Made by a program: the position numbers and the translations under genes
Notes under the pieces: model-generated
The model's input: only the letters and a program-made list of their open reading frames with translations
What the model was told of the DNA's origin: nothing
Databases searched by the model: none
Origin: JBATTK01 sp049670505
Lineage (GTDB): Bacteria; Bacteroidota; Bacteroidia; Flavobacteriales; Flavobacteriaceae
Length of the DNA: 49,834 nt
Assembly: GCA_049670505.1 (NCBI GenBank)
Contig: JBATTK010000081.1
Location: 1-49,834 of the forward strand
Reading direction: 5' to 3'
In this document: piece by piece, positions 24,953 to 34,048 of the stretch
Position numbering within the stretch: position 1 is the first letter of the stretch
Layout of the letters: the number at the start of each line of letters is the position of its first letter

Positions 24953-26223
24953 TGCAGATATGCCGCTAACTTCCCGGTAAGTTCCCTCCTACTGTACCGG
25001 TGTAAATTTGTGGAAGGAACTACCAATTGATTTTTTTGATATTTAAGGAACCAATCCAAAAGTAAACTTTTCAAATCGGAATCTGATCTGTAATCAAATA
25101 TGGCACCTATCTTAGTCTCGGTTATTATACTATCTACCTCCCAATTCTTAGGGCCGATGGCCAGAACAGGGCGACCCGCGGCCATATATTCAAACAGTTT
25201 TCCTGGAATAATCCCTTTAGTTTCGTCCGAATCTATTTCAGTTACCAATAAAACCTGTGATCGCCGTTGGTATCTAACGGCAGTATCATGGGGAAGGTAG
25301 CCCTCTACACTAGTATACGCTTTTAGACCGCGCTCATATATCGTCTGTAAAACGTCCTGGCTTACAACACCAATAAATTGCAAACGGACGGATGCTTTAA
25401 AGTCCTCATTCTCTTCAATCAATTCCGCCAGAACTTTCCAGAGGTTCTTTGGGTTTCTGCCACCAAGTAAGGAGCCAATATGGGAAATGGTGAATTTTGA
25501 ATCTAATGGCACCTCTTCTATTTTAGAAACGTCATATCCATTGGTAATTACCGCTATAGGTCGGTCCGTCAACCCTTCAATCTCCTTTTTGGTAGTGTTA
25601 CTGGTTACCACGATCTTATCTGCCGTATTCAGGACCAAATGCTCCAATCGCTTATGTTTTTGCGCCGTGAATCTGGTGAGCTTTAATTTCTTATGGTAGC
25701 CGATGGATGTCCAGGGATCCCTAAAATCGGCCACCCAACGCAGTTGGTGTTTTTGCTTAAGCTTGTACCCTATAAGGTGGACGCTATGTGGTGGTCCGGT
25801 AGTAATTATAGTGCTGATTTCTTCTTTGTTAAGAATGGTCGATAAAAATCGGACCGAAGGTTTTATCCAAAATTTACGGGCATCAGGAACAAAAAGATTC
25901 CCCCGGACCCACAGTAAAACCTTTTCCATAAAGGATTGATGTTCGGATGTTATCATACCGGAGCTTATGCGTTTTGTCTTTTTTTTTGAAAAAAAACCGG
26001 CTAGGCCATAGGGCTCAAATATGCGATGCCGATAGATGGTAATTCCGTCCGGCACTTCATCCTTTAATGTCTCGTCCCATATAGGATAATTGGGATTCTG
26101 CGGTACATATACCACGGGTTCAATATCAAACTCCCTGAGGTATTTCACAAACTTCAACCAACGTTGAACACCCGGTCCACCTGCCGGAGGCCAATAATAG
26201 GTGATAATGAGTACTTTTTGCAT
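24943..26223 (-). CDS. GT-B fold glycosyltransferase (family 4-like)
   Basis: The ATG at 26223 gives 426 residues beginning MQKVLIITYYWPPAGGPGVQ, a normal GT4 N-terminus with the PPxGGxG loop; an upstream frame to 26253 lies inside the previous gene and is disfavoured. The C-terminal donor domain has LFEYMAAGRPVLAIGP, with the E-x7-E-like region reduced. No signal peptide is present. Its ATG shares one base with the stop of yfhO (TAATG), and its end overlaps the flippase start. Together they look like a dedicated pathway for a surface glycan. Confidence 0.88.
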   Translation of the reverse strand: MQKVLIITYYWPPAGGPGVQRWLKFVKYLREFDIEPVVYVPQNPNYPIWDETLKDEVPDGITIYRHRIFEPYGLAGFFSKKKTKRISSGMITSEHQSFMEKVLLWVRGNLFVPDARKFWIKPSVRFLSTILNKEEISTIITTGPPHSVHLIGYKLKQKHQLRWVADFRDPWTSIGYHKKLKLTRFTAQKHKRLEHLVLNTADKIVVTSNTTKKEIEGLTDRPIAVITNGYDVSKIEEVPLDSKFTISHIGSLLGGRNPKNLWKVLAELIEENEDFKASVRLQFIGVVSQDVLQTIYERGLKAYTSVEGYLPHDTAVRYQRRSQVLLVTEIDSDETKGIIPGKLFEYMAAGRPVLAIGPKNWEVDSIITETKIGAIFDYRSDSDLKSLLLDWFLKYQKNQLVVPSTNLHRYSRRELTGKLAAYLQWE

Positions 26224-28658
26224 TACGCTTCCTCCTTTTTTCGAGAGCGCCATAGCGAAAAGCCGATTCCACCAAAAACAAGCAGCCCTAAAAGTATAGT
26301 ACTTGCCAATGTAATCTTACTGCCGGTTTCTATAATTTTCGGTTCGAATTTAAATTCAATTCGATGTTCTCCAGCGGGTACTTTTAGTGCCCTTAAGACA
26401 TAATTTACCTTAAAATGCGACTTTAATTCGCCATCAATGTAGGCGTTCCAACCATTCGGATAATACATTTCCGAAAATACGGCCATGCCGGCATTTGGAT
26501 TAGAAGCTGTATACGTTAAGTGATTCGCCTTATAATCAACCAGGGAAATACTTGCCGTTGAATCTTTTTGAAAATTAAACCTGTTTATATTAGGGAAGGT
26601 ATTTGTGTTGATTACGGCTTCATTCTTAACATCTAAACTGTCCAATGCCCTAATTTCTTCATTGGCACTCTTAACTTTCACTAAGCTTTTTACAAACCAG
26701 GCATTACCGTTCGCTTCCGGATTAATGGCCGGATAGCTCCTACCCTCCTCATCCTGTTGTATTACATATTTTACATTGAGCATGTGCAACACCCGAATAT
26801 TGTTTTTAAAAATATGGAAGTCGAACAGATCCTGCATCCCGGCAGGTTTTGCTCCGTGATAGCCTGTTATTGATTGATGGAAATACGAGGTTCTGGCACT
26901 ATTGAAACCTTCCGATGGATCATAGACCCTAAATAGTGTAGTATCGGTCTCTATCTGTTTGTCCACGGCAGTTTTCTGAAAGGGTTCGGTCATTTGCCGT
27001 TGCCGAACAAAATCACCTTTGTTGACATAACGCAGGTCAACACCGACCAAATCAAAGACCACTAGAAGCCCGAGTACGACAATGGTCATGTTTTGCTTTA
27101 TTCTTCCCTTGATGTATAACCATAAGGCCAAAGCAGACAATACTACGTAGATCAGCGAACGTATGGTGTCATTAACGTACAAAGCCTCTCTATCCAGTTG
27201 CATCATGGTCACTACTTCATCCCCAAAATATTGTCTGAAGGTTTCATCGCTCTGTCCTATAAAATCAAAGGTCCCCTTTAGCAGTAATAAAGCGACACCC
27301 AAACCGGCTACAATAAAAAAGCTAATCTTAAGGGCTTTGATTTTTTCCTTTGCCTCACCTGACGATTTAAATAATTCCTTTAATGCCAAAATGGCCAGTA
27401 CGGGGGCACACAGTTCTAAAATGACCTGAATAGAGGATACCGCCCTGAACTTATCGTATAGCGGAAAGTAATCGATCATAAAATAGGTCAGCAAACCAAA
27501 ATTCTTACCCCAGGATAACAGTAAGGACATAATCGTTCCCCCTAATAACCACCATTTTAATTTTCCCTTTACAAGAAACAATCCCAAAACAAACAGGAAA
27601 AAGATAATGGCACCAATATAGGCAGGTCCGGATACACCCGGCTGATCGCCCCAATACAGGGGCAGACTGGCCGTGAATTCCAAGGCTTTGGCCCTGGATA
27701 GGCCCTGCTCCGTTAGATAGTCGTATGTTTTGGAGTTCTTGCCCAAATCCTCACCATTAGAGCCACCGAATAATCCTGGAACAAACAGATTAAGGGATTC
27801 GGTTATCCCATAGCTCCACTGTGTAATATATTCCTTGCCCAGTCCATTCGGATTCTCTTTGGGCGATCCGTCCGGATTGATGGTGATTTCGGACTTTCCC
27901 CTGGCACTCCAGTCAGCGTATTCCTTGGTGCCCATTAGTGCCGTTGCATTGGCGGAAATACCCAAAACTACCGCCAAAATTAAAAGACCAACAGCACTAA
28001 AAAAGTGCTTTAGTTTCTTTTTTTGGATAGCATCGATAAAATAGGCCAGCCCAAGTATCAAAACCAGTAGCATAAAATAGTAAGTCATTTGATAATGGTT
28101 GGCTACTACTTCTAAAGCCATAGCCACCGCCGTAAGTACAAACCCCCATAAATAGTTCTTCCGGAACACCAAAACAATTCCACCCAAAAGCATGGGCAAA
28201 TACCCAAGGGCATGGGCCTTGGCATTATGCCCCACCCCAAGAATGATGATCATGTAGGTAGAAAAACCAAATGCCAACGCGCCCAGGATTGCCAGCCGGT
28301 AATCTACTTTTAAACAGCAGAGCAATATGTAAAAGCTGATGAGATATAGAAAAAGGTAGTCTGCAGGTCTTGGTAAAAACCGAATGATCTTGTCCAGTTT
28401 TTTTACGTAGTTATGCGGATAATTGGCCCCTAGTTGATAGGTAGGCATACCTCCAAAAGCGCTGTTGGTCCAATACGGTTCTTCGCCTGTTTTTTTTCTG
28501 AAATCGTTCTGTTCTTTGGCCATTCCGGTATACTGCCTAATGTCTGATTGGGAAATAACTTTTCCCTGAAGTACCGGATGAAAATAGGCCAAGGCGGCCA
28601 CAACAAAAAAAACAAGAACAAAAAAATGGACAAATAACGCTTTAACGTTGGTCTTCAC
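26223..28658 (-). CDS. YfhO-family polytopic membrane protein (GT-C-like)
   Basis: The 811-residue protein has an N-terminal helix, then a large periplasmic loop with SDIRQYTGMAKEQ and EPYWTNSAFGGMPTYQ, followed by about ten more helices and a C-terminal beta-rich domain (about residues 600-780) that ends in a last membrane helix. The sequence 'QSDI.Qy' near the N-terminus is the YfhO family mark. In Gram-positive bacteria YfhO members add sugars to polymers outside the cell; the acceptor in Bacteroidota is unknown. Directly upstream is a DUF4834 gene (39 bases away), and the downstream glycosyltransferase overlaps it. Confidence 0.9.
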   Translation of the reverse strand: MKTNVKALFVHFFVLVFFVVAALAYFHPVLQGKVISQSDIRQYTGMAKEQNDFRKKTGEEPYWTNSAFGGMPTYQLGANYPHNYVKKLDKIIRFLPRPADYLFLYLISFYILLCCLKVDYRLAILGALAFGFSTYMIIILGVGHNAKAHALGYLPMLLGGIVLVFRKNYLWGFVLTAVAMALEVVANHYQMTYYFMLLVLILGLAYFIDAIQKKKLKHFFSAVGLLILAVVLGISANATALMGTKEYADWSARGKSEITINPDGSPKENPNGLGKEYITQWSYGITESLNLFVPGLFGGSNGEDLGKNSKTYDYLTEQGLSRAKALEFTASLPLYWGDQPGVSGPAYIGAIIFFLFVLGLFLVKGKLKWWLLGGTIMSLLLSWGKNFGLLTYFMIDYFPLYDKFRAVSSIQVILELCAPVLAILALKELFKSSGEAKEKIKALKISFFIVAGLGVALLLLKGTFDFIGQSDETFRQYFGDEVVTMMQLDREALYVNDTIRSLIYVVLSALALWLYIKGRIKQNMTIVVLGLLVVFDLVGVDLRYVNKGDFVRQRQMTEPFQKTAVDKQIETDTTLFRVYDPSEGFNSARTSYFHQSITGYHGAKPAGMQDLFDFHIFKNNIRVLHMLNVKYVIQQDEEGRSYPAINPEANGNAWFVKSLVKVKSANEEIRALDSLDVKNEAVINTNTFPNINRFNFQKDSTASISLVDYKANHLTYTASNPNAGMAVFSEMYYPNGWNAYIDGELKSHFKVNYVLRALKVPAGEHRIEFKFEPKIIETGSKITLASTILLGLLVFGGIGFSLWRSRKKEEA

Positions 28659-28697
28659 GGAAATCGATTTTATGATTAGGCGGTGTTAAGATACTAA

Positions 28698-28961
28698 TTA
28701 ATCAATTTCCTCAAAATCTATGTAATCCCCAACTTTTTTTGATGTATCGGATTTTTTAGCTGTATTCTTATTAATAATAACATCTCCTACGTGCTGTTCA
28801 TTGGCAGTCGTATGTGCGCCGAACTCCCCGAACCTCTCCCTAAAGTGTGCTTCGGCCTTTCTAGCTGCAAATCCGAATAGTTTAGGGGCAAACCATCTGG
28901 CCAGTATTTTAAGGAGATAATATACTAATAGTATAATTAAAACCGTTTTCAATAAACCCAT
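28698..28961 (-). CDS. DUF4834 small membrane-anchored protein
   Basis: The 87-residue protein has one N-terminal membrane helix (LLKTVLIILLVYYLLKILARW) and a soluble, charged tail ending DYIDFEEID, which is characteristic of DUF4834. Orthologues sit before yfhO in many Flavobacteriaceae, as here. It may help assembly of the YfhO machinery, which is inference. A TACTTTTG box (minus strand, 28989-28982) lies 21 bases upstream and would drive the whole four-gene operon. Confidence 0.85.
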   Translation of the reverse strand: MGLLKTVLIILLVYYLLKILARWFAPKLFGFAARKAEAHFRERFGEFGAHTTANEQHVGDVIINKNTAKKSDTSKKVGDYIDFEEID

Positions 28962-28981
28962 ATTCGTATAAAAATTTATAT

Positions 28982-28989
28982 CAAAAGTA
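28982..28989 (-). promoter_or_regulatory. -7 box TACTTTTG for the DUF4834-yfhO-GT-flippase operon
   Basis: Read on the minus strand, positions 28989-28982 give TACTTTTG, a full match to TAnnTTTG, 21 bases before the DUF4834 start codon. Confidence 0.55.
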
Positions 28990-29040
28990 CAATTCTAACG
29001 TTGTATTAAGAGCGTAAAAATCTTAAAATAATAATAAAAC

Positions 29041-29055
29041 ATACCAAATTGGTAT
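29041..29055. promoter_or_regulatory. Operator-like palindrome upstream of the outer-membrane protein gene
   Basis: ATACCAA-A-TTGGTAT is a perfect 7-bp inverted repeat with a one-base centre, ending ten bases before the ATG at 29066. The short loop makes RNA folding unlikely, so a dimeric regulator binding DNA is the simpler reading. Confidence 0.45.
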
Positions 29056-29065
29056 AATCATCGCA

Positions 29066-30130
29066 ATGAAAAAGCTAAAATATATACTTTTTTTGGTATC
29101 CTTTATCCTTCCTTTTTTAACCATAGCCCAATACACGGATGTTATAAATTCTAACAGACCGGGCCTATCGGTCAGTGCGTATGCCGTTGGAAAAAATGTA
29201 CTCCAGCTTGAATTCGGCTTAAATTATGAACAACAGGATAATACCGATTTGGCTACGGAATCTAATATCATCGGTACCGATTTCGCTATTAGATATGGGC
29301 TCTTGTTCGAGGAGTTGGAAATAAAGTGGGAAGGAACTTTTCAAAATCAGGATATCACCTTTACCGATTTAGGATTAGATGATTCCCGAACCGATTTCAG
29401 TAGAAACAGACTTGGATTGAAATATTTGGTATACGACCCATATAAAAATCCGGAGCGAAACAAACCGAACCTTTATAGTTGGCGGGCAAACAACAAGTTT
29501 CAGTTAAAAAATCTAATTCCCGCTATTTCGGTTTACGCTGGTGCTACTTTTGTTTTGGGAGAGAATCCCTTCTTTGTTGACGACCCCACCGTTTCCCCAA
29601 GGGTCATGGTAGCTACACAAAGTAGGCTAACCCCAAAATTTGTTCTAATATCCAATATCTCATATGACCGGATAGGTAGTGATTTTCCGGAATGGGGTTA
29701 CCTTATTTCCCTATCGCACGCCTTTAGAAATCCCAAATGGAGCGTTTTTGTAGAAAACCAAGGGGTAAGTAGTGACAGATATTCGGATATTCTGCTCCGC
29801 GGCGGGGTAGCCCATTTGATTAATAAAAGATTACAGGCCGATGTTAATTTAGGGGCAAATTTTAAAAATTCCCCTTCCCGGATGTTTGTATCCGCCGGCT
29901 TCTCTTATCGGTTCGATATGCATAAGGACGAATTGAAAGCCATAGAAGACCAGAAAGCTGGGGAAAATGGAGGGGCAATCAAGAAAAATTCGATGAAAAA
30001 GAAGAAGAAAAAGGGAGCTAAAGCCAAGAAGAAAGGCAAGGGCGCCGAAGATATAGAATTAGGACCTTCCAAAAAACAACTGCGCAAAGAAAAGAAGAAG
30101 AAAAAAGACGACGGTGTAATCGATTTTTAA
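29066..30130 (+). CDS. Outer-membrane 'transporter'-type beta-barrel with Lys-rich tail
   Basis: The 354-residue protein has a signal peptide (KKLKYILFLVSFILPFLTIAQ) and begins the mature part with YTDVINSNRPGLSVSAYAVG, the start of the MetA-pathway/phenol-degradation-like barrel family common in Flavobacteriia. Alternating strands such as QLEFGLNYEQQ and FVLISNISYD continue to about residue 285. The last 65 residues are rich in Lys (AKAKKKGKG, KKKKKKD-like runs) and are encoded by long A/G tracts. Transport function is only inferred from the family name. A palindrome precedes the ATG. Confidence 0.75.
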   Translation: MKKLKYILFLVSFILPFLTIAQYTDVINSNRPGLSVSAYAVGKNVLQLEFGLNYEQQDNTDLATESNIIGTDFAIRYGLLFEELEIKWEGTFQNQDITFTDLGLDDSRTDFSRNRLGLKYLVYDPYKNPERNKPNLYSWRANNKFQLKNLIPAISVYAGATFVLGENPFFVDDPTVSPRVMVATQSRLTPKFVLISNISYDRIGSDFPEWGYLISLSHAFRNPKWSVFVENQGVSSDRYSDILLRGGVAHLINKRLQADVNLGANFKNSPSRMFVSAGFSYRFDMHKDELKAIEDQKAGENGGAIKKNSMKKKKKKGAKAKKKGKGAEDIELGPSKKQLRKEKKKKKDDGVIDF

Positions 30131-30238
30131 TTCGTTTCCGTTCAGGTCGATCAAAATAAAAGGTATCACAATTTAAATCGTCTTCCCTTTTATCGTGTTG
30201 ATTAATATTGCTAATATTGATGGCATAAAAGTAACAAC

Positions 30239-31357
30239 ATGATCATCCTAAAAGAAGCTACCACCAAAAGTGATTTAAAAAAATTCGTAAAGTTTCCTTT
30301 TTCACTCTACAAAAACTCCCCCTACTGGGTTCCGCCTATCATAAAAGACGAGCTGGAAACTTTTGATAAGGACAAAAACCCCGTTTTTAAGGATGCCGAC
30401 GCATGGTTCTTTTTGGCATACCAAAACAATGAAATTGTTGGGAGGGTGGCCGCTATAGTCAATCATGTAGAAGTGAACCAACAACAGGTACGTAAAATGA
30501 GATTCGGTTGGTTCGATTTTATAGACGACACGGACGTTTCCAAAACATTATTGGAAAAAGTAGCTGAAATCGGAAAAAAACATCAACTGGAGTATATGGA
30601 GGGTCCCGTAGGGTTTTCCAATCTGGACAAGGTAGGTGTGCTCACCGAAGGTTTTGACCATATTGGAACCATGATTACCTGGTATAACCATTCTTATTAT
30701 GTGAATCACTTTGAAAAATGGGGGTTTGTCCGGGAAAAAGAATATATGGAGAACAAATTTCCCTTTAGCAACGCCAAACCAGAACTTTTCCAAAAAATAC
30801 AGGGATTGATCAAAAAGAGGTATACTCTTAGGGAAATAAATTTTACCAAAACAAAAGAAGTATTGCCGTTGGCCGATAAAATGTTCGATCTGTTCAATGA
30901 AACCTATGCTTCCCTAGCTTCCTTTGTACCCATTACGGATATACAAAAGGAACATTTTAAGAAAAAATACATCAGTTTTATCAATCCCGAATACATTAAG
31001 TTTATTGTGGACAAGAATGATAAATTAATTGCATTTTCAATTGTTATGCCCTCTTTTTCCAAAGCTTTGCAAAAGGCCAAAGGTAAATTGTTTCCCTTTG
31101 GGATTTATCATTTGTTACAGGCCAAAAAGCATAGTAAGGATGTTATTTTTTATTTGATAGGGGTTCACCCGGAATATCAGAACAAAGGAGTAACGGCCAT
31201 TATTTTCAACGAGTACTACAAGACTTTTAAGGAAAAGGGAATAGAAAACTGTATTCGTACTCCTGAACTGGAAGAAAATATAGCCATACGCCAGCTATGG
31301 AAACATTTTGATCCCGTGATACATAAGCGTAGAAGGACCTACAGAAAGGAGTTGTAA
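30239..31357 (+). CDS. GNAT-fold N-acetyltransferase-like protein
   Basis: The 372-residue protein starts with IILKEATTKSDLKKFVKFPF and SPYWVPPIIKDE, a pattern I know from a Bacteroidota family annotated as N-acetyltransferase. The C-terminal part has the acetyl-CoA loop IGVHPEYQNKGVTAIIFNEY, although the Q/RxxGxG/A motif is weak (QNKGV). The double-length layout suggests two GNAT units in one chain. The substrate is unknown. It is the last plus-strand gene before a 174-base gap that faces the convergent capnine genes. Confidence 0.7.
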   Translation: MIILKEATTKSDLKKFVKFPFSLYKNSPYWVPPIIKDELETFDKDKNPVFKDADAWFFLAYQNNEIVGRVAAIVNHVEVNQQQVRKMRFGWFDFIDDTDVSKTLLEKVAEIGKKHQLEYMEGPVGFSNLDKVGVLTEGFDHIGTMITWYNHSYYVNHFEKWGFVREKEYMENKFPFSNAKPELFQKIQGLIKKRYTLREINFTKTKEVLPLADKMFDLFNETYASLASFVPITDIQKEHFKKKYISFINPEYIKFIVDKNDKLIAFSIVMPSFSKALQKAKGKLFPFGIYHLLQAKKHSKDVIFYLIGVHPEYQNKGVTAIIFNEYYKTFKEKGIENCIRTPELEENIAIRQLWKHFDPVIHKRRRTYRKEL

Positions 31358-31531
31358 TCCATACATACAAATCACAGATACCAAATTCCAAAAGTGGGCA
31401 AGTCAAAGGAGAGCAATTATCGCTATTGACATACGGATCATTCTAATGTTTTGATAGAAATTGCGATACATGGAAGCATACACTTCCAAAATTGGGATGT
31501 AGGATTTCGTACTTTAAAATCTAAGATTTCG

Positions 31532-32791
31532 TTACTCTCCCATGGCTGCGGCAACTGCGGCGGATAGTCTCTTGTAGGTACCGTTTTCCAATCGTTCGCG
31601 GATAGCGGAGAAGGCTTCCAAAGTTTCCAATACGTCCGCTAAGGTATGCGTTGCCGTAGGTATCATCCGCAACAAAATCAGTCCTTTGGGAATTACGGGA
31701 TAGACCACTATGGAACAGAAAATACCATAATTCTCACGTAAATCCTTTACCAAGGCCATAGCCTCCGGAATACTTCCGTTTAGATAAACCGGGGTAACAC
31801 AACTGGTTGTTGTACCAATATCGAACCCTCTTTCTTTAAGACCATCTTGAAGGGCATTTACATTTTCCCAAAGCTTTGCCTTAAGCTGAGGCATTGTACG
31901 CAACATATCCAAGCGTTTCAAAGCCCCTTTTACGTATACCATAGGTAAGGACTTTGCAAACATCTGGGAACGTAGATTGTATTTTAAATAGTCGATAATT
32001 TCCTTATCCGCGGCCAAAAACGCCCCGATACCGGCCATGGATTTTGCAAAAGTGGCAAAATACACGTCAATATCATCCTGTACGCCTTGCTCCTCTCCCG
32101 CTCCCGCTCCGGTTTTTCCCAACGTACCGAAACCATGCGCGTCATCTACCAGCAATCGAAACGTATACTTTTCCTTTAATGCAACAATTTCCTTGAGTTT
32201 CCCCTGCTCTCCTCGCATCCCGAAAACACCTTCGGAAATCACCAAAATACCACCACCTGTCTGCTCGGCCATTTTAGTGGCGCGCTCCAAGTTCTTCTCC
32301 AGGCTTTCAATATCATTATGCTTAAATGTAAAGCGTTTGCCCATATGCAATCGCACCCCATCTATGATACAGGCATGGGAATCCACATCGTAGACTATAA
32401 TATCATCTTTGGAGACCAAAGCATCTATGGCCGACATAATTCCTTGATATCCAAAATTTAAAAGGTAAGATGATTCTTTGTGGACAAAAGCGGCTAATTC
32501 CGCTTCCAACTGCTCATGATAATCGGTATGTCCGCTCATCATACGCGCACCCATAGGATAGGCCGCACCATAATGTGCAGCGGCATCCCCATCAACTTTC
32601 TTAATTTCCGGAAGATTGGCCAACCCTAAATAATCATTGATACTCCAGGTAAGAACTTCCTTACCCTGGAATTTCATTCTATTGGAAATGGGGCCTTCCA
32701 ATTTTGGAAAAACAAAATACCCCTCTGCCTGCGAAGCCCATTTCCCTAAGGGCCCCTTATTCTCTAAAATTCTATCAAATAAGTCTTTCAT
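31532..32791 (-). CDS. Alpha-oxoamine synthase family PLP enzyme, probable cysteate fatty acyltransferase (capnine pathway)
   Basis: The 419-residue fold-type I enzyme shows the family markers: DSHAC with His139 stacking on the cofactor, DDAHGFG (Asp216/His219), and FAKSMAGIG with the PLP lysine Lys250. The family includes serine palmitoyltransferase, KBL and BioF, and the long N-terminus (EGYFVFPKLEGPISNRM) suits the lipid-forming branch. The adjacent cysteine-synthase-like gene points to condensation of cysteate with an acyl-thioester to 3-ketocapnine, the first lipid step of sulfonolipid synthesis in Flavobacteriia. Serine palmitoyltransferase for sphingolipids is the alternative. It has its own -7 box at 32821-32814. 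Confidence 0.7.
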   Translation of the reverse strand: MKDLFDRILENKGPLGKWASQAEGYFVFPKLEGPISNRMKFQGKEVLTWSINDYLGLANLPEIKKVDGDAAAHYGAAYPMGARMMSGHTDYHEQLEAELAAFVHKESSYLLNFGYQGIMSAIDALVSKDDIIVYDVDSHACIIDGVRLHMGKRFTFKHNDIESLEKNLERATKMAEQTGGGILVISEGVFGMRGEQGKLKEIVALKEKYTFRLLVDDAHGFGTLGKTGAGAGEEQGVQDDIDVYFATFAKSMAGIGAFLAADKEIIDYLKYNLRSQMFAKSLPMVYVKGALKRLDMLRTMPQLKAKLWENVNALQDGLKERGFDIGTTTSCVTPVYLNGSIPEAMALVKDLRENYGIFCSIVVYPVIPKGLILLRMIPTATHTLADVLETLEAFSAIRERLENGTYKRLSAAVAAAMGE

Positions 32792-32813
32792 TCAGCCTAG
32801 ATCGGTTTAACAG

Positions 32814-32821
32814 CAAAAGTA
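32814..32821 (-). promoter_or_regulatory. -7 box TACTTTTG for the acyltransferase gene
   Basis: Minus-strand reading of 32821-32814 gives TACTTTTG, 22 bases before the start codon and after the terminator of the upstream gene, so this gene can be transcribed alone. Confidence 0.5.
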
Positions 32822-32863
32822 TATATTTTTGGCAAGCATTCATAAATTATTTTAGGACATAAC

Positions 32864-32893
32864 AAAAAAGCAACGCCTTTTTAGGCCGTTGCT
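32864..32893 (-). terminator. Terminator after the cysteate-synthase-like gene
   Basis: AGCAACG at 32869-32875 pairs with CGTTGCT at 32887-32893 with extra G-C pairs inside. Read on the minus strand, six T follow at 32869-32864. It separates the two probable capnine genes. Confidence 0.8.
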
Positions 32894-32917
32894 TCTGCTT
32901 TAAAAATGTATTTTTGA

Positions 32918-33970
32918 TTATTTGATGAACTGTACCTGCTGAATTTCTTCTTCGCTCTTACTGTCGAAAAATCCTTGATCGTCCATCCATTGATCGCTAT
33001 AGACCTTGCTCATATATCTGGATCCGTGATCAGGGAAAATAATCACCACATTGCTATCCTTTGTGAACTCCCCTTCTTTTTCCAACTGTTTTACGGCCTG
33101 CATAGCGGCACCACTTGTATAGCCTACGAAAATCCCTTCCGTTCTGGATATTTCCCTTGCCGTATGCGCGCTTTCTTCATCCGTTACTTTTACAAACTTA
33201 TCGATACTATCAAAATCCGTAGCGGACGGAATCAGATTCTTCCCTAATCCCTCTATACGATACGGATATATCTCATTAGTATCCAACTCTTGGGTTTCAT
33301 GATATGTCTTGAGAACGGAACCATATGCGTCCACGCCTATAACTTTAATCTCCTTCCCCATCTTTTGGCATTGTTCCTTCAAATAACGGGATGTTCCGGA
33401 AATAGTTCCCCCCGTTCCGCTACAGGCAATGAGATGGGTAATATGTCCATTGGTCTGTTTCCATATCTCGGGACCAGTGGTCTTATAATGTGCCTCGGTA
33501 TTCAGTTCATTGAAATATTGATTGATATAGATAGAGCCCTTTGTCTCTTCATGCAACCTTTTAGCAACCTGATAATAAGATCGTGGATCATCGGCACTTA
33601 CATGGGCCGGACATATATATACCTTGGCACCCATAGACCGGAGCATATCTATCTTATCTTTTGAAGATTTGGAACTAACTGCTAAAATACAATCGTATCC
33701 TTTGATAATACTTACCATGGCGATACTAAAACCGGTATTCCCGGAGGTAGTCTCTACAATAGTACTGCCCTTGGTCAAAATACCCTTACGTTCCGCCTCT
33801 TCAATAATGTAGGACGCTATCCTATCCTTTGACGAATGTCCGGGATTAAAAGACTCTACCTTGGCATAAAAATTACCCGTTAGTCCGTCGGCGATTCTGT
33901 TCAGTTTTATTAAGGGGGTGTTTCCTACAAGTTCTAGGATATTGTTATAAGCGTTTATCTTATCTTCCAT
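32918..33970 (-). CDS. Cysteine-synthase-like PLP enzyme, probable cysteate synthase (capnine pathway)
   Basis: The 350-residue fold-type II PLP enzyme carries NPGHSSKDR with the PLP lysine at Lys48, TSGNTG at 75-80 and GTGGTISG in the phosphate-binding region. Normal CysK has NPGGSVKDR and is about 310 residues, so this is a different branch. In Capnocytophaga and related organisms a CysK-like enzyme makes L-cysteate from sulfite and an activated serine for sulfonolipid synthesis; the neighbouring oxoamine synthase supports that role. Cystathionine beta-synthase or plain cysteine synthase are alternatives. A TAATTTTG box (minus strand, 34034-34027) lies about 57 bases upstream. Confidence 0.7.
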   Translation of the reverse strand: MEDKINAYNNILELVGNTPLIKLNRIADGLTGNFYAKVESFNPGHSSKDRIASYIIEEAERKGILTKGSTIVETTSGNTGFSIAMVSIIKGYDCILAVSSKSSKDKIDMLRSMGAKVYICPAHVSADDPRSYYQVAKRLHEETKGSIYINQYFNELNTEAHYKTTGPEIWKQTNGHITHLIACSGTGGTISGTSRYLKEQCQKMGKEIKVIGVDAYGSVLKTYHETQELDTNEIYPYRIEGLGKNLIPSATDFDSIDKFVKVTDEESAHTAREISRTEGIFVGYTSGAAMQAVKQLEKEGEFTKDSNVVIIFPDHGSRYMSKVYSDQWMDDQGFFDSKSEEEIQQVQFIK

Positions 33971-34026
33971 TACTGGCGCTATAGGTTAAGAAAATATTAT
34001 CTTCTTGTAGATTAATATTTCGATGT

Positions 34027-34034
34027 CAAAATTA
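34027..34034 (-). promoter_or_regulatory. -7 box TAATTTTG for the cysteate-synthase-like gene
   Basis: Minus-strand reading of 34034-34027 gives TAATTTTG, matching TAnnTTTG, in the 78-base gap after the peptidase gene. Confidence 0.4.
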
Positions 34035-34048
34035 ATACTTTTTTTTAA

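Noticed and set aside
32918..33970. Plain cysteine synthase or cystathionine beta-synthase for the PLP enzyme
   Set aside because: The lysine loop NPGHSSKDR, the greater length and the neighbouring oxoamine synthase fit cysteate synthase better, though this is not proven.
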